NCBI GenBank assembly: GCA_900468625.1
Contig: UBUL01000025.1
Coordinates: 24,369 to 88,368 of the forward strand
DNA: 64,000 nt
From: Hyphomicrobiales bacterium
GTDB taxonomy: Bacteria > Pseudomonadota > Alphaproteobacteria > Rhizobiales > Rhizobiaceae
Direction: 5' to 3'
Part shown: one piece after another, positions 44,154 through 53,111 of the stretch
How positions within the stretch are numbered: position 1 is the first letter of the stretch
How the letters are laid out: the number at the start of each line of letters is the position of its first letter
Translations under genes and position numbers: made by a program
The notes under the pieces: model-generated
The model's database searches: none
Told to the model about the DNA's origin: nothing
Seen by the model: only the letters and a program-made list of their open reading frames with translations

Positions 44154-44486
44154 TCATCTATTCACGGCACCGCGGCCGACTGTTGGCCATTCCGCGGCAT
44201 TGCCTTCGGCCTGCACAATGGCGGTGGAACCTTTGCCAACGGACGGGAATGGATTGAGGTTTGCCCTGCTCGCCTTATGGCGCGCCTTTCCTGCCAAGGA
44301 AGCCGTTCTTTTCGAAGAGGGCGGCGGCGCTTCCATCGGCCGGGCTGTCGCGGGCGTCTGCTCGACATAGGCCTGCCTGTCGCCAGGTGACACCTGCTGG
44401 ATGTAGGCTTGAGCGGCAGCGCCGTTAGCGGAAATGGTAGCCAATACTACGCAAAGTAAAGCAAAATTCTTATTATTTCCGAACAA
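44154..44486 (-). CDS. Small secreted protein of the curli locus
   Basis: This 110-residue protein has a signal peptide (FALLCVVLATISANGAAAQA) and a polar, Pro-rich mature part. It contains one run (VGKGSTAIVQAEGNAAEW) that resembles a degenerate curlin half-unit. The start appears to be TTG at 44486 with GGGAAA upstream, since no ATG or GTG fits before the signal peptide. Its role is unknown. Its location upstream of csgG-like suggests a curli accessory or substrate. Confidence 0.55.
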   Translation of the reverse strand: MFGNNKNFALLCVVLATISANGAAAQAYIQQVSPGDRQAYVEQTPATARPMEAPPPSSKRTASLAGKARHKASRANLNPFPSVGKGSTAIVQAEGNAAEWPTVGRGAVNR

Positions 44487-44632
44487 TTTCGTGTTTCCCG
44501 TTTATATTTGGAGTTATTCCCTCTCGATTTTCTAGTAGTTACCGCACTAGTCGAGATTAATTGGCAAGTTTGACTTTGACTAAGTTCCGTGGAACAGAAA
44601 CCTTGGATATGATTAACATTGGAGAAGTTTAG

Positions 44633-45325
44633 ATGTCAGTCAAGATGGGCGTTGCGGGGATCGCTGTTGTGACGATCCTTGCTTTGGTGGATACCGGCGG
44701 CGTTGTCGCGCAGGAATCGACCGGCCCGATGTTTTCGACACCGGCCTCGCGATCGACCACGGGAGCGCCGATCCTCAACGGTTCGTCGCAGGAGGATGGC
44801 GGCTTGATCGACAATACCGGCAGCCGGCGGCGCCCGTCGACGGGCCCCTCGCGCGCAGCCAAGGAACCGGCGCAAGCAGTCACCGCCCCCGGCGACGGCA
44901 AGGCGAAAGCGTGGAGCCTGCAATGCGCCGAGATTTCGAAGGTAAGACGTTGCCAGGTTTCCGGCGCCGTCCTTTCGCCAGACAAGAAACAAGTCGTCAT
45001 GGTCATGAGTCTGGCAACGTCGGCGGATCGCAAATCGACCGCCGCACAAATTGCCGTGCCGCTCGGGATAGCCCTGAAGCCGGGCGTCAAGATCGACGTC
45101 AGCGGCGCCTATTCCACGACGATGGCTCTGAGCCGCTGCACATCGCAGGGCTGCCTCGTGGAAGGCAATGTCGAAGACGCCATGCTCGACGCGATGAAGA
45201 CAAAACCCGTTGCCACGGTCATTGTCGCCACGCCCGATGGCAAGAACGTTCCGATCAAACTGTCGCTCGACGGCTTTCCCGAAGCATTCGCCGCAATGAA
45301 ATCTGCGGATACCAGTGTCAAATAG
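44633..45325 (+). CDS. Invasion-associated locus B (IalB) family protein
   Basis: This 230-residue protein has a signal peptide (GIAVVTILALVDTGGVVAQE) and, after a disordered Ser/Thr/Pro linker, an IalB-type domain from about residue 90: AWSLQCAEISKVRRCQVSGAV, VMVMSLATSADRK, PLGIALKPGVKIDV, CTSQGCLVEG. Four cysteines fit two disulfides. IalB proteins are periplasmic, and in Bartonella IalB is linked to host-cell entry. The role here is unknown; the location next to the curli genes suggests surface adhesion. The start is ATG 44633 with GGAG 8 nt upstream. Confidence 0.82.
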   Translation: MSVKMGVAGIAVVTILALVDTGGVVAQESTGPMFSTPASRSTTGAPILNGSSQEDGGLIDNTGSRRRPSTGPSRAAKEPAQAVTAPGDGKAKAWSLQCAEISKVRRCQVSGAVLSPDKKQVVMVMSLATSADRKSTAAQIAVPLGIALKPGVKIDVSGAYSTTMALSRCTSQGCLVEGNVEDAMLDAMKTKPVATVIVATPDGKNVPIKLSLDGFPEAFAAMKSADTSVK

Positions 45326-45529
45326 CCTTTCCATTCTTCGAACCGGGCAGCCGATAGCGGCTTGCCGTCGTCCTCTTTCTTTAGGAAAGACCTGTTTTTC
45401 AATAATGTCGGCTTGCGTCTTAAGCTTAACAACGGAAACAAGAGGACAAACAAACTTTATTATGGAAGGAATACACCGGTAGTTTTCCAGCCTTTATTTC
45501 AGATAAACTAAAATAATGAGTGCGGCGCC

Positions 45530-46438
45530 ATGGTATTTACGGCAAAAGAGCTTAATGCCAGCAAACATTTCCTGTCAGCCATATTGCAAAGCGCATATGA
45601 GCTCATGGCTATTTATAATGAAAATCCGCGCATTGCTTCAATCTTGGCCTCACAACAAAGATGGCTGTTGGCGCATTCCGGCTTTGCCCTTTTTCTCGGC
45701 TATCCGGACGATCCGATGTCAGGGCTCTACAACGGCCGTTTCGTCGAATTTGCCGTCAAGCACAAGATCGCCAGCCGCAATACCGCTGCGGCCTTCCTCA
45801 AGGAAATGCTCGCCTACAGGTTCGTGCGATCCGCGCCGGAAAGTTCCGACCGCCGCATCGTTCTCCTCGAGCCGACCGAGATAACCCGGGAGTTTATGGC
45901 CCGCTGGATCCATACGCATCTTCTCGTCCTGGATACTCTGGACGGCGGCGACAGGATGGAAAGGATCGCCGCCGACGGGAACGCCATCTGGCAAATGCAT
46001 CCGATCATCGCCCGCGCCATCCTGGGCAACACACGCCTGAAGAATCCCGGGCCGACCTTCAACCTGTTCAACGGGGCGACCTCCGGCGGCGTCGTCATGG
46101 ATTATCTCATCTCGCGCATCACCGTAATCGATTACGCGGCGGATAAGGTTTTGATCGGTCCGATTTCCCTAAAGACCATGCAGAGCCAGTTCATGATTTC
46201 AAGCGCCCATCTGAAGCGCCTGTTCAGACAGGCAGCCGAATTCGGCAGCGTCGGCTGGGCAGGCGCCGCAGGAAGGAGCAGCTTCTGGCTCTCCCACACA
46301 TTCGTCTCGGAATACTGGAGCTACCAAGCCGAGAAATATGCGGTGATCGATGCCGTCAGCCACGCGGTTCTGAGCCGCTCCGTCGGCGAACTCAGTTGTC
46401 GCCATGGAGTATTTGAAGACGCGGAAATGGCATCGTGA
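45530..46438 (+). CDS. Putative DNA-binding regulator with two winged helices
   Basis: The 302-residue protein has a MarR-like winged-helix region at about residues 78-130 (IASRNTAAAFLKEMLAYRFV, SSDRRIVLLEPTEI) and a second HTH-like region near residues 218-235 (TMQSQFMISSAHLKRLFRQA). No signal peptide or membrane helix is present. It stands next to the curli and IalB genes and may be their regulator; no CsgD homologue is seen in the window. This is inference. The ribosome site before ATG 45530 is weak. Confidence 0.6.
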   Translation: MVFTAKELNASKHFLSAILQSAYELMAIYNENPRIASILASQQRWLLAHSGFALFLGYPDDPMSGLYNGRFVEFAVKHKIASRNTAAAFLKEMLAYRFVRSAPESSDRRIVLLEPTEITREFMARWIHTHLLVLDTLDGGDRMERIAADGNAIWQMHPIIARAILGNTRLKNPGPTFNLFNGATSGGVVMDYLISRITVIDYAADKVLIGPISLKTMQSQFMISSAHLKRLFRQAAEFGSVGWAGAAGRSSFWLSHTFVSEYWSYQAEKYAVIDAVSHAVLSRSVGELSCRHGVFEDAEMAS

Positions 46439-47129
46439 TATCACGGGCAAGAGACGTCCATCGCATTTGAAGCGAATCAGCGAGCCTCTGCGCGATGGGC
46501 TTCTTCGCTCCCGCTCATTCGCCCAAAGGATGAGAGGCCTCGGATTTTAACTCGACACCCGCTCATCGGTCATGACTGCTGTTCTGTCTCTTCGCGGCGC
46601 TTGCCTCTATGTAAATATACCCAATAATTGCGAATTTCCGATAATGCAATCTTTGATTCAGGTCTTGCGCTCCTGCAAGCTGTGGGATTCGATGATTAAA
46701 TTTATGTAATTTTTATAATTATTGATTGTTTTTCTTGCCTGCTTCTGGCCTCCTTTCAATCACAGCCGCCAAACAGCGGCGAGCAGGAAGCTCCCAGTCT
46801 GTGATGTTCCCGATTTTAGGGCAGGTGATAGCTTCGCGCATCGAGTGCGCAGATGAACGCCGGCTCACCACCACTTGCGAGCCTTGCCATGTCCTGTCAC
46901 CAGCAGGCTAAGATCAGAGACAAAGCATGCTCCGCCGTCATTCCGATCCGGCCGATCGAATTGACGGGCGTCCTTTACGAACGGCCCTACCAAGGTAATG
47001 GCGCGGTCATCCCTGCAAATCTTAATCTCGAAAATGCAATAGCGGTCGCGTTCATGCTGATGGCCGGACCAGCGATGATGGAATCGTTTCGGAAATGACC
47101 CCACTTTCCCTAAACGAAAGCTCACTCTC
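46439..47129. other. Long intergenic region without a convincing gene
   Basis: It is A+T-rich in the middle (46600-46740), and no ribosome-site-supported frame was found. Promoters of the flanking plus-strand genes are probably here. No RNA gene or strong repeat was seen. Confidence 0.5.
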
Positions 47130-49010
47130 ATGAATTTGTCGCCAGATGCCACATCGCCTTCCCCCTCAGCGCTCGTCGGAATTCTGCAACATGTTTCCGA
47201 CCTAATGACTTCCGGAAACAGCAACGAAGCCATCAACAACCTGCTGTCTGCGCGGGACCTCATCAAAACTCAGCCGCTGGCCTGCAACACGCTCGCCTAT
47301 CTGTTGCTGCATGCCGATCGGCAGCAAGAAGCCATTCCGTGGTTCGAAGCCGTTCTTGCCGTCAATCCCGGTGACGCCCAGGCGCTTTCGGGCCTTGGCA
47401 TGTCCTGCCAGGCCGTCGGCGATCTTACGCGGGCGTTGCAGTGCTACGAAGCGGCTTTGGTATGGCGCTGGAACCATGCAAGCGCCTGGTACTATCATGG
47501 CGCGCTGCTTGCCCAACTCGGGCGCCTGCGCGAGGCACTTCCAAGCCTCGACAAGGCGATAGAGCTTCAGGACGACTATGTGGATGCGCTTACCAAGCGC
47601 TGCCAGGTGCTGTCCGGACTTGGCGACGTGTCGGGCGCGGCCTTGTCCGCCATGCGCTGTTGCCAACTATCGCCGAATGATGTCTCGTCCTGGCTGCTTT
47701 TCGGCGATCTCTGCATGAAGCATGACGACCTCGGGCATGCGATATCGGCTTACGAAAAGGGGCTGGAAGTCTCGCCTGCAAACTTTCAATGCCTCTACAA
47801 TATGGCATATGTCTTGAAACGGGCCGGACAGAAAGATCTTGCCCGGAGACATGTACATGCCGCATTGCGCGTTGAGCCCGGCAATCGCGAAGCGCTGCTG
47901 CTTTGTGCGGGCATTGAGCAGGAACTCGGCAATACCGAGGAGGCACTCGACAACTTTCGTCGCGTCGCGGCCGCAGGCGTCGCTCGCAGCCACCAGGCAA
48001 GCCGGCAGCCAGCACGCTTTAGGGCGCTGCTGCTCTTTTCACCGTTCTCGGGGAACACACCTTATGAGGATCTGATCGGTGACAGTTCCTACGACGCAGA
48101 TGTCGTTCTCATGCTGCCGGATCATCATTGCGATCCTAAAGCCATGAATGCGGACATCGTCGTTAATCTGGTCTCCGAGGCCGATCTCAGGCGAGACATC
48201 GTTGCGCAGGTCGCCGATTTCGTCGGCCGCCTCGATAAGTCGGTGATCAATCATCCGCTCCTGATCCTCGGCACTGATCGCCAAAGCATCGCGCAGCGGC
48301 TTGCGGCCATCCCGGACACGGTCGTTCCCGCCACCATCCGCGTCGAGGCAATTGCGCTCTGCCAATTCCTGCGCAGCAATACCCTGCCGAGCTGCAATCT
48401 CATTGCTCGCCACGCCGGCACCCACGGCGGCGATAAGATGGAGTTGGTCTCCACGCTTCAGGAATTACAGGCATTTGCCGGTGAAGCGGGCGATCAACCG
48501 CTCTACCTCACGGATTTCTTCGATTACAGGTCCACCGACGGCTTCTATCGCAAGTATCGCTTCATCTTCGTCGGCGAGGAGATCCTCCCCTATCATCTTG
48601 CGGTCGGCGACGTCTGGAAAGTGCATCACACGTCAACGCGCATGGCCGAGATCGAATGGATGCGCCGGGAGGAGCAGGCATTCCTGGAACAGCCCGGTCA
48701 CGTCTTCGGGACAAAAGCGATGGCCGCGCTGGATGCGATCCGGCGGGAGGTTGGGCTCGATTACTTCGGCATCGACTGCTCCCTGGATACCGAGGGCCGG
48801 GTCGTGGTCTTCGAGGTCAATGCCTCCATGCTGATACATCTTCACAATACGGGCTTTGAATATAAAACTCCGCATGTGATGAGGATCAAGCATGCGTTCG
48901 AACGGTTACTTGAGCGGCGTGCAAAGAACGCACAACCATCTACCGCCCCCTTCCCATTGCCATGGACTGAAGCTGGCGGAGCCGGATCGCCAAATCGATT
49001 GGCGGGGTAA
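47130..49010 (+). CDS. TPR-repeat protein with C-terminal ATP-grasp domain
   Basis: The 626-residue protein has a tetratricopeptide array through about residue 285 (ALSGLGMSCQAVGDLTRALQCYEAAL, AWYYHGALLAQLGRLREALPSLDKAI). Residues about 300-605 form an ATP-grasp fold: RFRALLLFSPFSGNTPYEDL, NLIARHAGTHGGDKMELVST, FYRKYRFIFVGEEILPYHL, and the metal-binding C-terminus FGIDCSLDTEGRVVVFEVNA. The E-x-N metal ligands are present. ATP-grasp enzymes make peptide or amide bonds; the substrate is unknown and no peptide-maturation neighbour is present. The ribosome site is weak. Confidence 0.8.
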   Translation: MNLSPDATSPSPSALVGILQHVSDLMTSGNSNEAINNLLSARDLIKTQPLACNTLAYLLLHADRQQEAIPWFEAVLAVNPGDAQALSGLGMSCQAVGDLTRALQCYEAALVWRWNHASAWYYHGALLAQLGRLREALPSLDKAIELQDDYVDALTKRCQVLSGLGDVSGAALSAMRCCQLSPNDVSSWLLFGDLCMKHDDLGHAISAYEKGLEVSPANFQCLYNMAYVLKRAGQKDLARRHVHAALRVEPGNREALLLCAGIEQELGNTEEALDNFRRVAAAGVARSHQASRQPARFRALLLFSPFSGNTPYEDLIGDSSYDADVVLMLPDHHCDPKAMNADIVVNLVSEADLRRDIVAQVADFVGRLDKSVINHPLLILGTDRQSIAQRLAAIPDTVVPATIRVEAIALCQFLRSNTLPSCNLIARHAGTHGGDKMELVSTLQELQAFAGEAGDQPLYLTDFFDYRSTDGFYRKYRFIFVGEEILPYHLAVGDVWKVHHTSTRMAEIEWMRREEQAFLEQPGHVFGTKAMAALDAIRREVGLDYFGIDCSLDTEGRVVVFEVNASMLIHLHNTGFEYKTPHVMRIKHAFERLLERRAKNAQPSTAPFPLPWTEAGGAGSPNRLAG

Positions 49011-49116
49011 GTTGCACTCGTGTTCGTCGAGACTGCCGCGATGAGGAGCAAAGGTGCGGGCGACATCCCTATCATCGCAGTCTCCCGGCAGCAGAGAGAT
49101 GGCGAAGACGGATCGG

Positions 49117-50019
49117 TCAAGTCATCCATTTGCGATGTTCGGCAAAACGCTCGGCAAGGAGATCTATGAACAGTCGAACCTTGGTCGGCAAATGGCTGCG
49201 GTTCGGATAAATCGCGCTGATGGTGAACTCCACGGCCCGATAATCAGGCATGATGCGCACGAGACGACCCGCGGCAACCTCATCGAAAACGATAAAACTC
49301 GGCGCAAGGAAGATGCCCTGCCCGCTGGCCAGGAGAAACCGCAGCGTCTCGGCGCTATTGGAGACGACGTTGCCAGCAATCTTGACACCCACGGGGTCGC
49401 CATTGGCATTCTCGAAACGCCATTCATCCCCATAGGGGTAATAGGTATATTGCAGGCAATTGTGCTCCACGAGATCGGCCGGCACCTTCGGCATGGCATG
49501 CGTATCCCTATATTCGCGCGAGCAGACGAGCATGTGGCGCCATGGTGCAAGCTTGCGGGCAACGAGCGTCGAATCGGGCGCAGGCAGCGTACGTATCATC
49601 AGATCGTAGCCCTCCTCGATCATGTCGATCGACCGTTCGCCGACATCGAAATCGAGAGAGATCGCGGGATACTGCTTCATGAATTCGTCAATGACCGGAA
49701 GCAGGAAGCGCACGATGGCACTGCTGGTATAGATCTTCAGCGTGCCGCGCGGCATGGTGCTGAGGGCGCCTGCCGCCCGATCGGCCTCCTCAAGGTCGGA
49801 AAGGATCTGCGAGGATCGCTCGTAGTAATATTTGCCGGTTTCCGTCAGGCTGACCTTACGCGTGGTCCGGTTCAAAAGCCGTACGCCGAGGCGGTCCTCC
49901 AGGGATTGCACATGGTTGCCCACCATGGTGACGGACATGTTGAGCCGGCGAGCCGCGGCCGAAAAGCCGCCGCATTCCACCACCCGACCAAAGACTGTGA
50001 GGCTGGTCAACCGATCCAT
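49117..50019 (-). CDS. LysR-family regulator of the emrAB-cyclase operon
   Basis: The 300-residue protein has an N-terminal LysR helix-turn-helix (FGRVVECGGFSAAARRLNMSVTMVGNHVQSLE) and a C-terminal effector domain. The start is ATG 50019 with GGGGA upstream. It reads away from emrA, with a 135-bp shared promoter region carrying an inverted repeat. LysR proteins typically control the divergent gene, so it probably responds to a compound exported by EmrAB. The ligand is unknown. Confidence 0.93.
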   Translation of the reverse strand: MDRLTSLTVFGRVVECGGFSAAARRLNMSVTMVGNHVQSLEDRLGVRLLNRTTRKVSLTETGKYYYERSSQILSDLEEADRAAGALSTMPRGTLKIYTSSAIVRFLLPVIDEFMKQYPAISLDFDVGERSIDMIEEGYDLMIRTLPAPDSTLVARKLAPWRHMLVCSREYRDTHAMPKVPADLVEHNCLQYTYYPYGDEWRFENANGDPVGVKIAGNVVSNSAETLRFLLASGQGIFLAPSFIVFDEVAAGRLVRIMPDYRAVEFTISAIYPNRSHLPTKVRLFIDLLAERFAEHRKWMT

Positions 50020-50050
50020 GTTGTCCCCGAATTATCCACTGTGAGTTTAT

Positions 50051-50086
50051 GATCCTTCCAGATTTGAGGAGATTATCAGAAGGATC
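50051..50086. promoter_or_regulatory. Inverted repeat between lysR and emrA
   Basis: GATCCTTC (50051-50058) and GAAGGATC (50079-50086) are perfect 8-bp arms with a 20-nt spacer. It lies 32 nt before the LysR start and 69 nt before emrA, a typical place for LysR control. Confidence 0.45.
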
Positions 50087-50154
50087 GTTCGGACGCATCT
50101 TCATCGCATCAAAAATGGCCCCATGCAAAGGGCCGGCGATATTGAAGGAAACGG

Positions 50155-51390
50155 ATGATGGTCGAGATACCCCGTAACGAGGCGTTCAAAAATGCAAGCC
50201 AGGCCGATACCGCGCCGGCAGGCGAAGTGGCAAAGTCTCCCGCCGCCGAAGCACCGCAGGCCCCCATTGCCGAAACGCCCGCCCCTGTAGCCGCAAAGGC
50301 ACTGGGAACAGGCCGCAGGCTTCTCAAGCGCGGAGTGCTTGTTGCTGCATTGCTGGCTGGCGTCACCTTCGCCGCCGACTTCGGCTATCATTATTGGACC
50401 GTCGGCCGCTTCATTGAATCCACCGACGATGCCTATGTGAAGGCCGACTACACAACAGTTGCCCCGAAAGTCGCAGGCTACATCAAGGATGTGCTGGTCA
50501 ATGACAATGACAAGGTCAAAGCAGGACAGGTGCTGGCACGCATCGACGACCGAGACTTTCAGGCCGCCCTTTCCCAGGCAAAGGCCGACCTCAAGGCTGC
50601 GAATGCGGCAATCGCCAATATCGATGCACAGATCTCGCTGCAGCAATCGCTGATCGGACAGGCTAAGGCGACGGTCGACGCGTCCAAGGCTTCGCTCGAC
50701 TTCGCACAATCCGATGCCGCCCGCTCCGCTCGGTTGATCAGCAATGGTGCGGGTACGCAGTCGCGCGCCGAAGAGACGCAATCGGCCAGCAAGCAGGCGG
50801 CCGCGGCCGTCGAACGCGACCAGGCAGCGCTGGTCGCCGCGCAAAACAAGGTGCCCGTCCTGCAGACCCAGCGCGACCAGGCGGTCGCCCAGCGCGATCG
50901 CGCCGCCGCCGCCGTCCGGCAGGCAGAGCTCAACCTCTCCTATACGGATATCGTCGCTGCCGTCGACGGCACGGTCGGCGCCCGGTCGATCCGCGTTGGC
51001 CAGTACGTCACCTCGGGTACACAGCTGATGGCAGTCGTGCCGCTGCACTCGGTCTATGTCGTCGCGAATTTCAAGGAAACGCAGCTGACCTATGTACGTC
51101 CCGGCCAGTCGGTCGAGATCAGGGTCGACAGCTTCCCGGACGTCGCCATCAAGGGTCATGTCGACAGCCTCTCCCCGGCGAGCGGCCTGGAATTCTCGCT
51201 GCTGCCGCCGGACAATGCCACGGGCAATTTTACCAAGATCGTTCAGCGCATCCCTGTAAAGATCGTCATCGATGACGAACAACTGGCAGGACTGCTGCGT
51301 TCCGGCATGTCGGTCGAGCCCGAAATCGATACCAAGGCCGCACAGACATCGACAGCGAGCGCCGAGGGAGTGTCCGGCCACGCCGGATAA
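50155..51390 (+). CDS. emrA: EmrA-type membrane-fusion protein
   Basis: The 411-residue protein is a HlyD/EmrA periplasmic adaptor. An N-terminal Ala/Pro-rich segment is followed by a membrane anchor (GVLVAALLAGVTFAADFGYH near residue 65). Then come the lipoyl half-motifs (STDDAYVKADYTTVAPKVAG, VNDNDKVKAGQVLARID), a long coiled coil (residues about 140-245) and a beta-barrel part (GTVGARSIRVGQYVTSGTQL). It pairs with EmrB 77 nt downstream and would link the exporter to an outer-membrane channel. ATGs at 50155 and 50158 are both possible, led by AAGGAAACGG. Confidence 0.92.
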   Translation: MMVEIPRNEAFKNASQADTAPAGEVAKSPAAEAPQAPIAETPAPVAAKALGTGRRLLKRGVLVAALLAGVTFAADFGYHYWTVGRFIESTDDAYVKADYTTVAPKVAGYIKDVLVNDNDKVKAGQVLARIDDRDFQAALSQAKADLKAANAAIANIDAQISLQQSLIGQAKATVDASKASLDFAQSDAARSARLISNGAGTQSRAEETQSASKQAAAAVERDQAALVAAQNKVPVLQTQRDQAVAQRDRAAAAVRQAELNLSYTDIVAAVDGTVGARSIRVGQYVTSGTQLMAVVPLHSVYVVANFKETQLTYVRPGQSVEIRVDSFPDVAIKGHVDSLSPASGLEFSLLPPDNATGNFTKIVQRIPVKIVIDDEQLAGLLRSGMSVEPEIDTKAAQTSTASAEGVSGHAG

Positions 51391-51467
51391 TCCTTCCCTC
51401 TCTTCGTCGATTATCACGTCAACACTGTCATAAGATTATTTCGGCATCCGCCGGAAGGAGACGCGCC

Positions 51468-53081
51468 ATGGCCACTCTTCAGATCGCCGCCAACAACAAT
51501 TCCGTCATCGCGGCACCCCATTCGCTCGCAAGGCCCGCCATGAGCCCGCTGCGCATGTGGACCGCGGTCATCGGCTCCACGCTCGGCGCCTTCATGGCCG
51601 TCCTGAACATCCAGATCGTCAATGCCTCGCTTGCCGACATCCAGGGCGCAATCGGCGCCGGCACGGACGACGGAGGCTGGATCTCGACTTCCTACCTGAT
51701 CGCCGAAATCGTCGTCATTCCGCTGAGCGCCTGGCTCGCCCGTGTCTTTTCGGTTCGCAACTATCTTTTGACCAACGCCATCCTCTTCCTGCTGTTTTCG
51801 GTCGGCTGCGCCTTTGCCGCAAACCTGCAGCAGATGATCATCCTGCGCGCCATCCAGGGATTTTCCGGCGGCGTGCTGATACCGATGGCCTTCACCATCA
51901 TCATCACGCTGCTACCGAAACCGAAACAGCCGATGGGCCTTGCCCTTTTCGCCCTTTCGGCCACTTTCGCGCCGGCCATCGGCCCGACGATCGGCGGCTA
52001 TCTTACCGAAAGCTGGGGCTGGCAATATATCTTCTACGTCAATCTCGTACCCGGCATTTTGATGGTCGGCATGCTCTGGGCCTCGCTCGAGCGCATGCCG
52101 ATGAACTTGTCGCTGCTTGCCAAGGGCGACTGGCCGGGCATCATCACCATGGCAGTCGGTCTTGCCGCGCTGCAAACAGTGCTCGAAGAAGGCAACAAGG
52201 ACGACTGGTTCGGCTCACCTTTCATCGCCCGTCTGTCGGCCATTGCTGCGGTCTCGCTGACGCTCTTCCTCATCATCGAGCTTCGCGCCGCCCATCCGCT
52301 CCTCAATCTGCGCTTGCTGGTACGCCGGAATTTCGGCTTCGGCATCGTCGCCAATTTCCTGCTCGGTATCGCACTATACGGTTCGGTCTTCATCCTGCCG
52401 ATCTATCTAACCCGTATTCAGGGCTACAATTCCGAACAGATCGGCCTGGTGCTCGCCTGGACCGGCATTCCGCAGCTGATCCTGATCCCGCTGGTTCCGC
52501 GGCTGATGAAGCGTTTCGATGCCCGCCTGCTGATTGTCGTCGGCTTCGCTCTCTTTGCCGCCTCGAACTTCATGAATGTGTACATGACCGGCGATTACGC
52601 CGGCGATCAGCTCTTCTGGCCGAATATCGTGCGCGCCATTGGCCAGGCGCTTGCCTTCACACCGCTGACAGCGATTGCGACTGCTGGCATCGAGCAGGAG
52701 AATGCAGGCTCCGCCTCGGCGCTCTTCAACATGATGCGCAATCTCGGCGGCGCGGTCGGCATTGCGGCGCTGCAGACCTTTCTTACCAAGCGCGAGCAGT
52801 TCCACTCGAACATTCTGACCAATTCGGTTTCGATGTTCGAAGAGGCAACGCGCGCCCGTGTTGCCCGTCTTACCGGTTATTTCATGAACCATGGCGTCAG
52901 CGATCAGGCACTTGCCACACACAAGGCGATCGTCGCCATCGCCGCCAGGCTGCGCAAGCAGGCCAACATCATGGCCTTCAGCGACACCTTCTACCTGCTC
53001 GCCGTCGCCCTGGTTGTTGCCCTCGCCGCCAGCCTGCTTCTCAAGAAATCCGGTCAGCTTTCGGGCGGCGGCGCGCACTGA
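51468..53081 (+). CDS. emrB: EmrB-type DHA2 MFS multidrug exporter
   Basis: This 537-residue, 14-helix exporter belongs to the EmrB/QacA family. Visible features are VLNIQIVNASLADIQGAIGAG (antiporter TM1), WISTSYLIAEIVVIPLSAWLAR and the TM5 motif FAPAIGPTIGGYLTESWGWQY. The start is ATG 51468 with AAGGAG 8 nt upstream. It works with EmrA to expel hydrophobic toxins across both membranes using the proton gradient. It is followed 30 nt later by a cyclase gene, so the three form one operon. Confidence 0.94.
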   Translation: MATLQIAANNNSVIAAPHSLARPAMSPLRMWTAVIGSTLGAFMAVLNIQIVNASLADIQGAIGAGTDDGGWISTSYLIAEIVVIPLSAWLARVFSVRNYLLTNAILFLLFSVGCAFAANLQQMIILRAIQGFSGGVLIPMAFTIIITLLPKPKQPMGLALFALSATFAPAIGPTIGGYLTESWGWQYIFYVNLVPGILMVGMLWASLERMPMNLSLLAKGDWPGIITMAVGLAALQTVLEEGNKDDWFGSPFIARLSAIAAVSLTLFLIIELRAAHPLLNLRLLVRRNFGFGIVANFLLGIALYGSVFILPIYLTRIQGYNSEQIGLVLAWTGIPQLILIPLVPRLMKRFDARLLIVVGFALFAASNFMNVYMTGDYAGDQLFWPNIVRAIGQALAFTPLTAIATAGIEQENAGSASALFNMMRNLGGAVGIAALQTFLTKREQFHSNILTNSVSMFEEATRARVARLTGYFMNHGVSDQALATHKAIVAIAARLRKQANIMAFSDTFYLLAVALVVALAASLLLKKSGQLSGGGAH

Positions 53082-53111
53082 GCGCCGCACCTTGCACAGG
53101 AGGAGATACTC

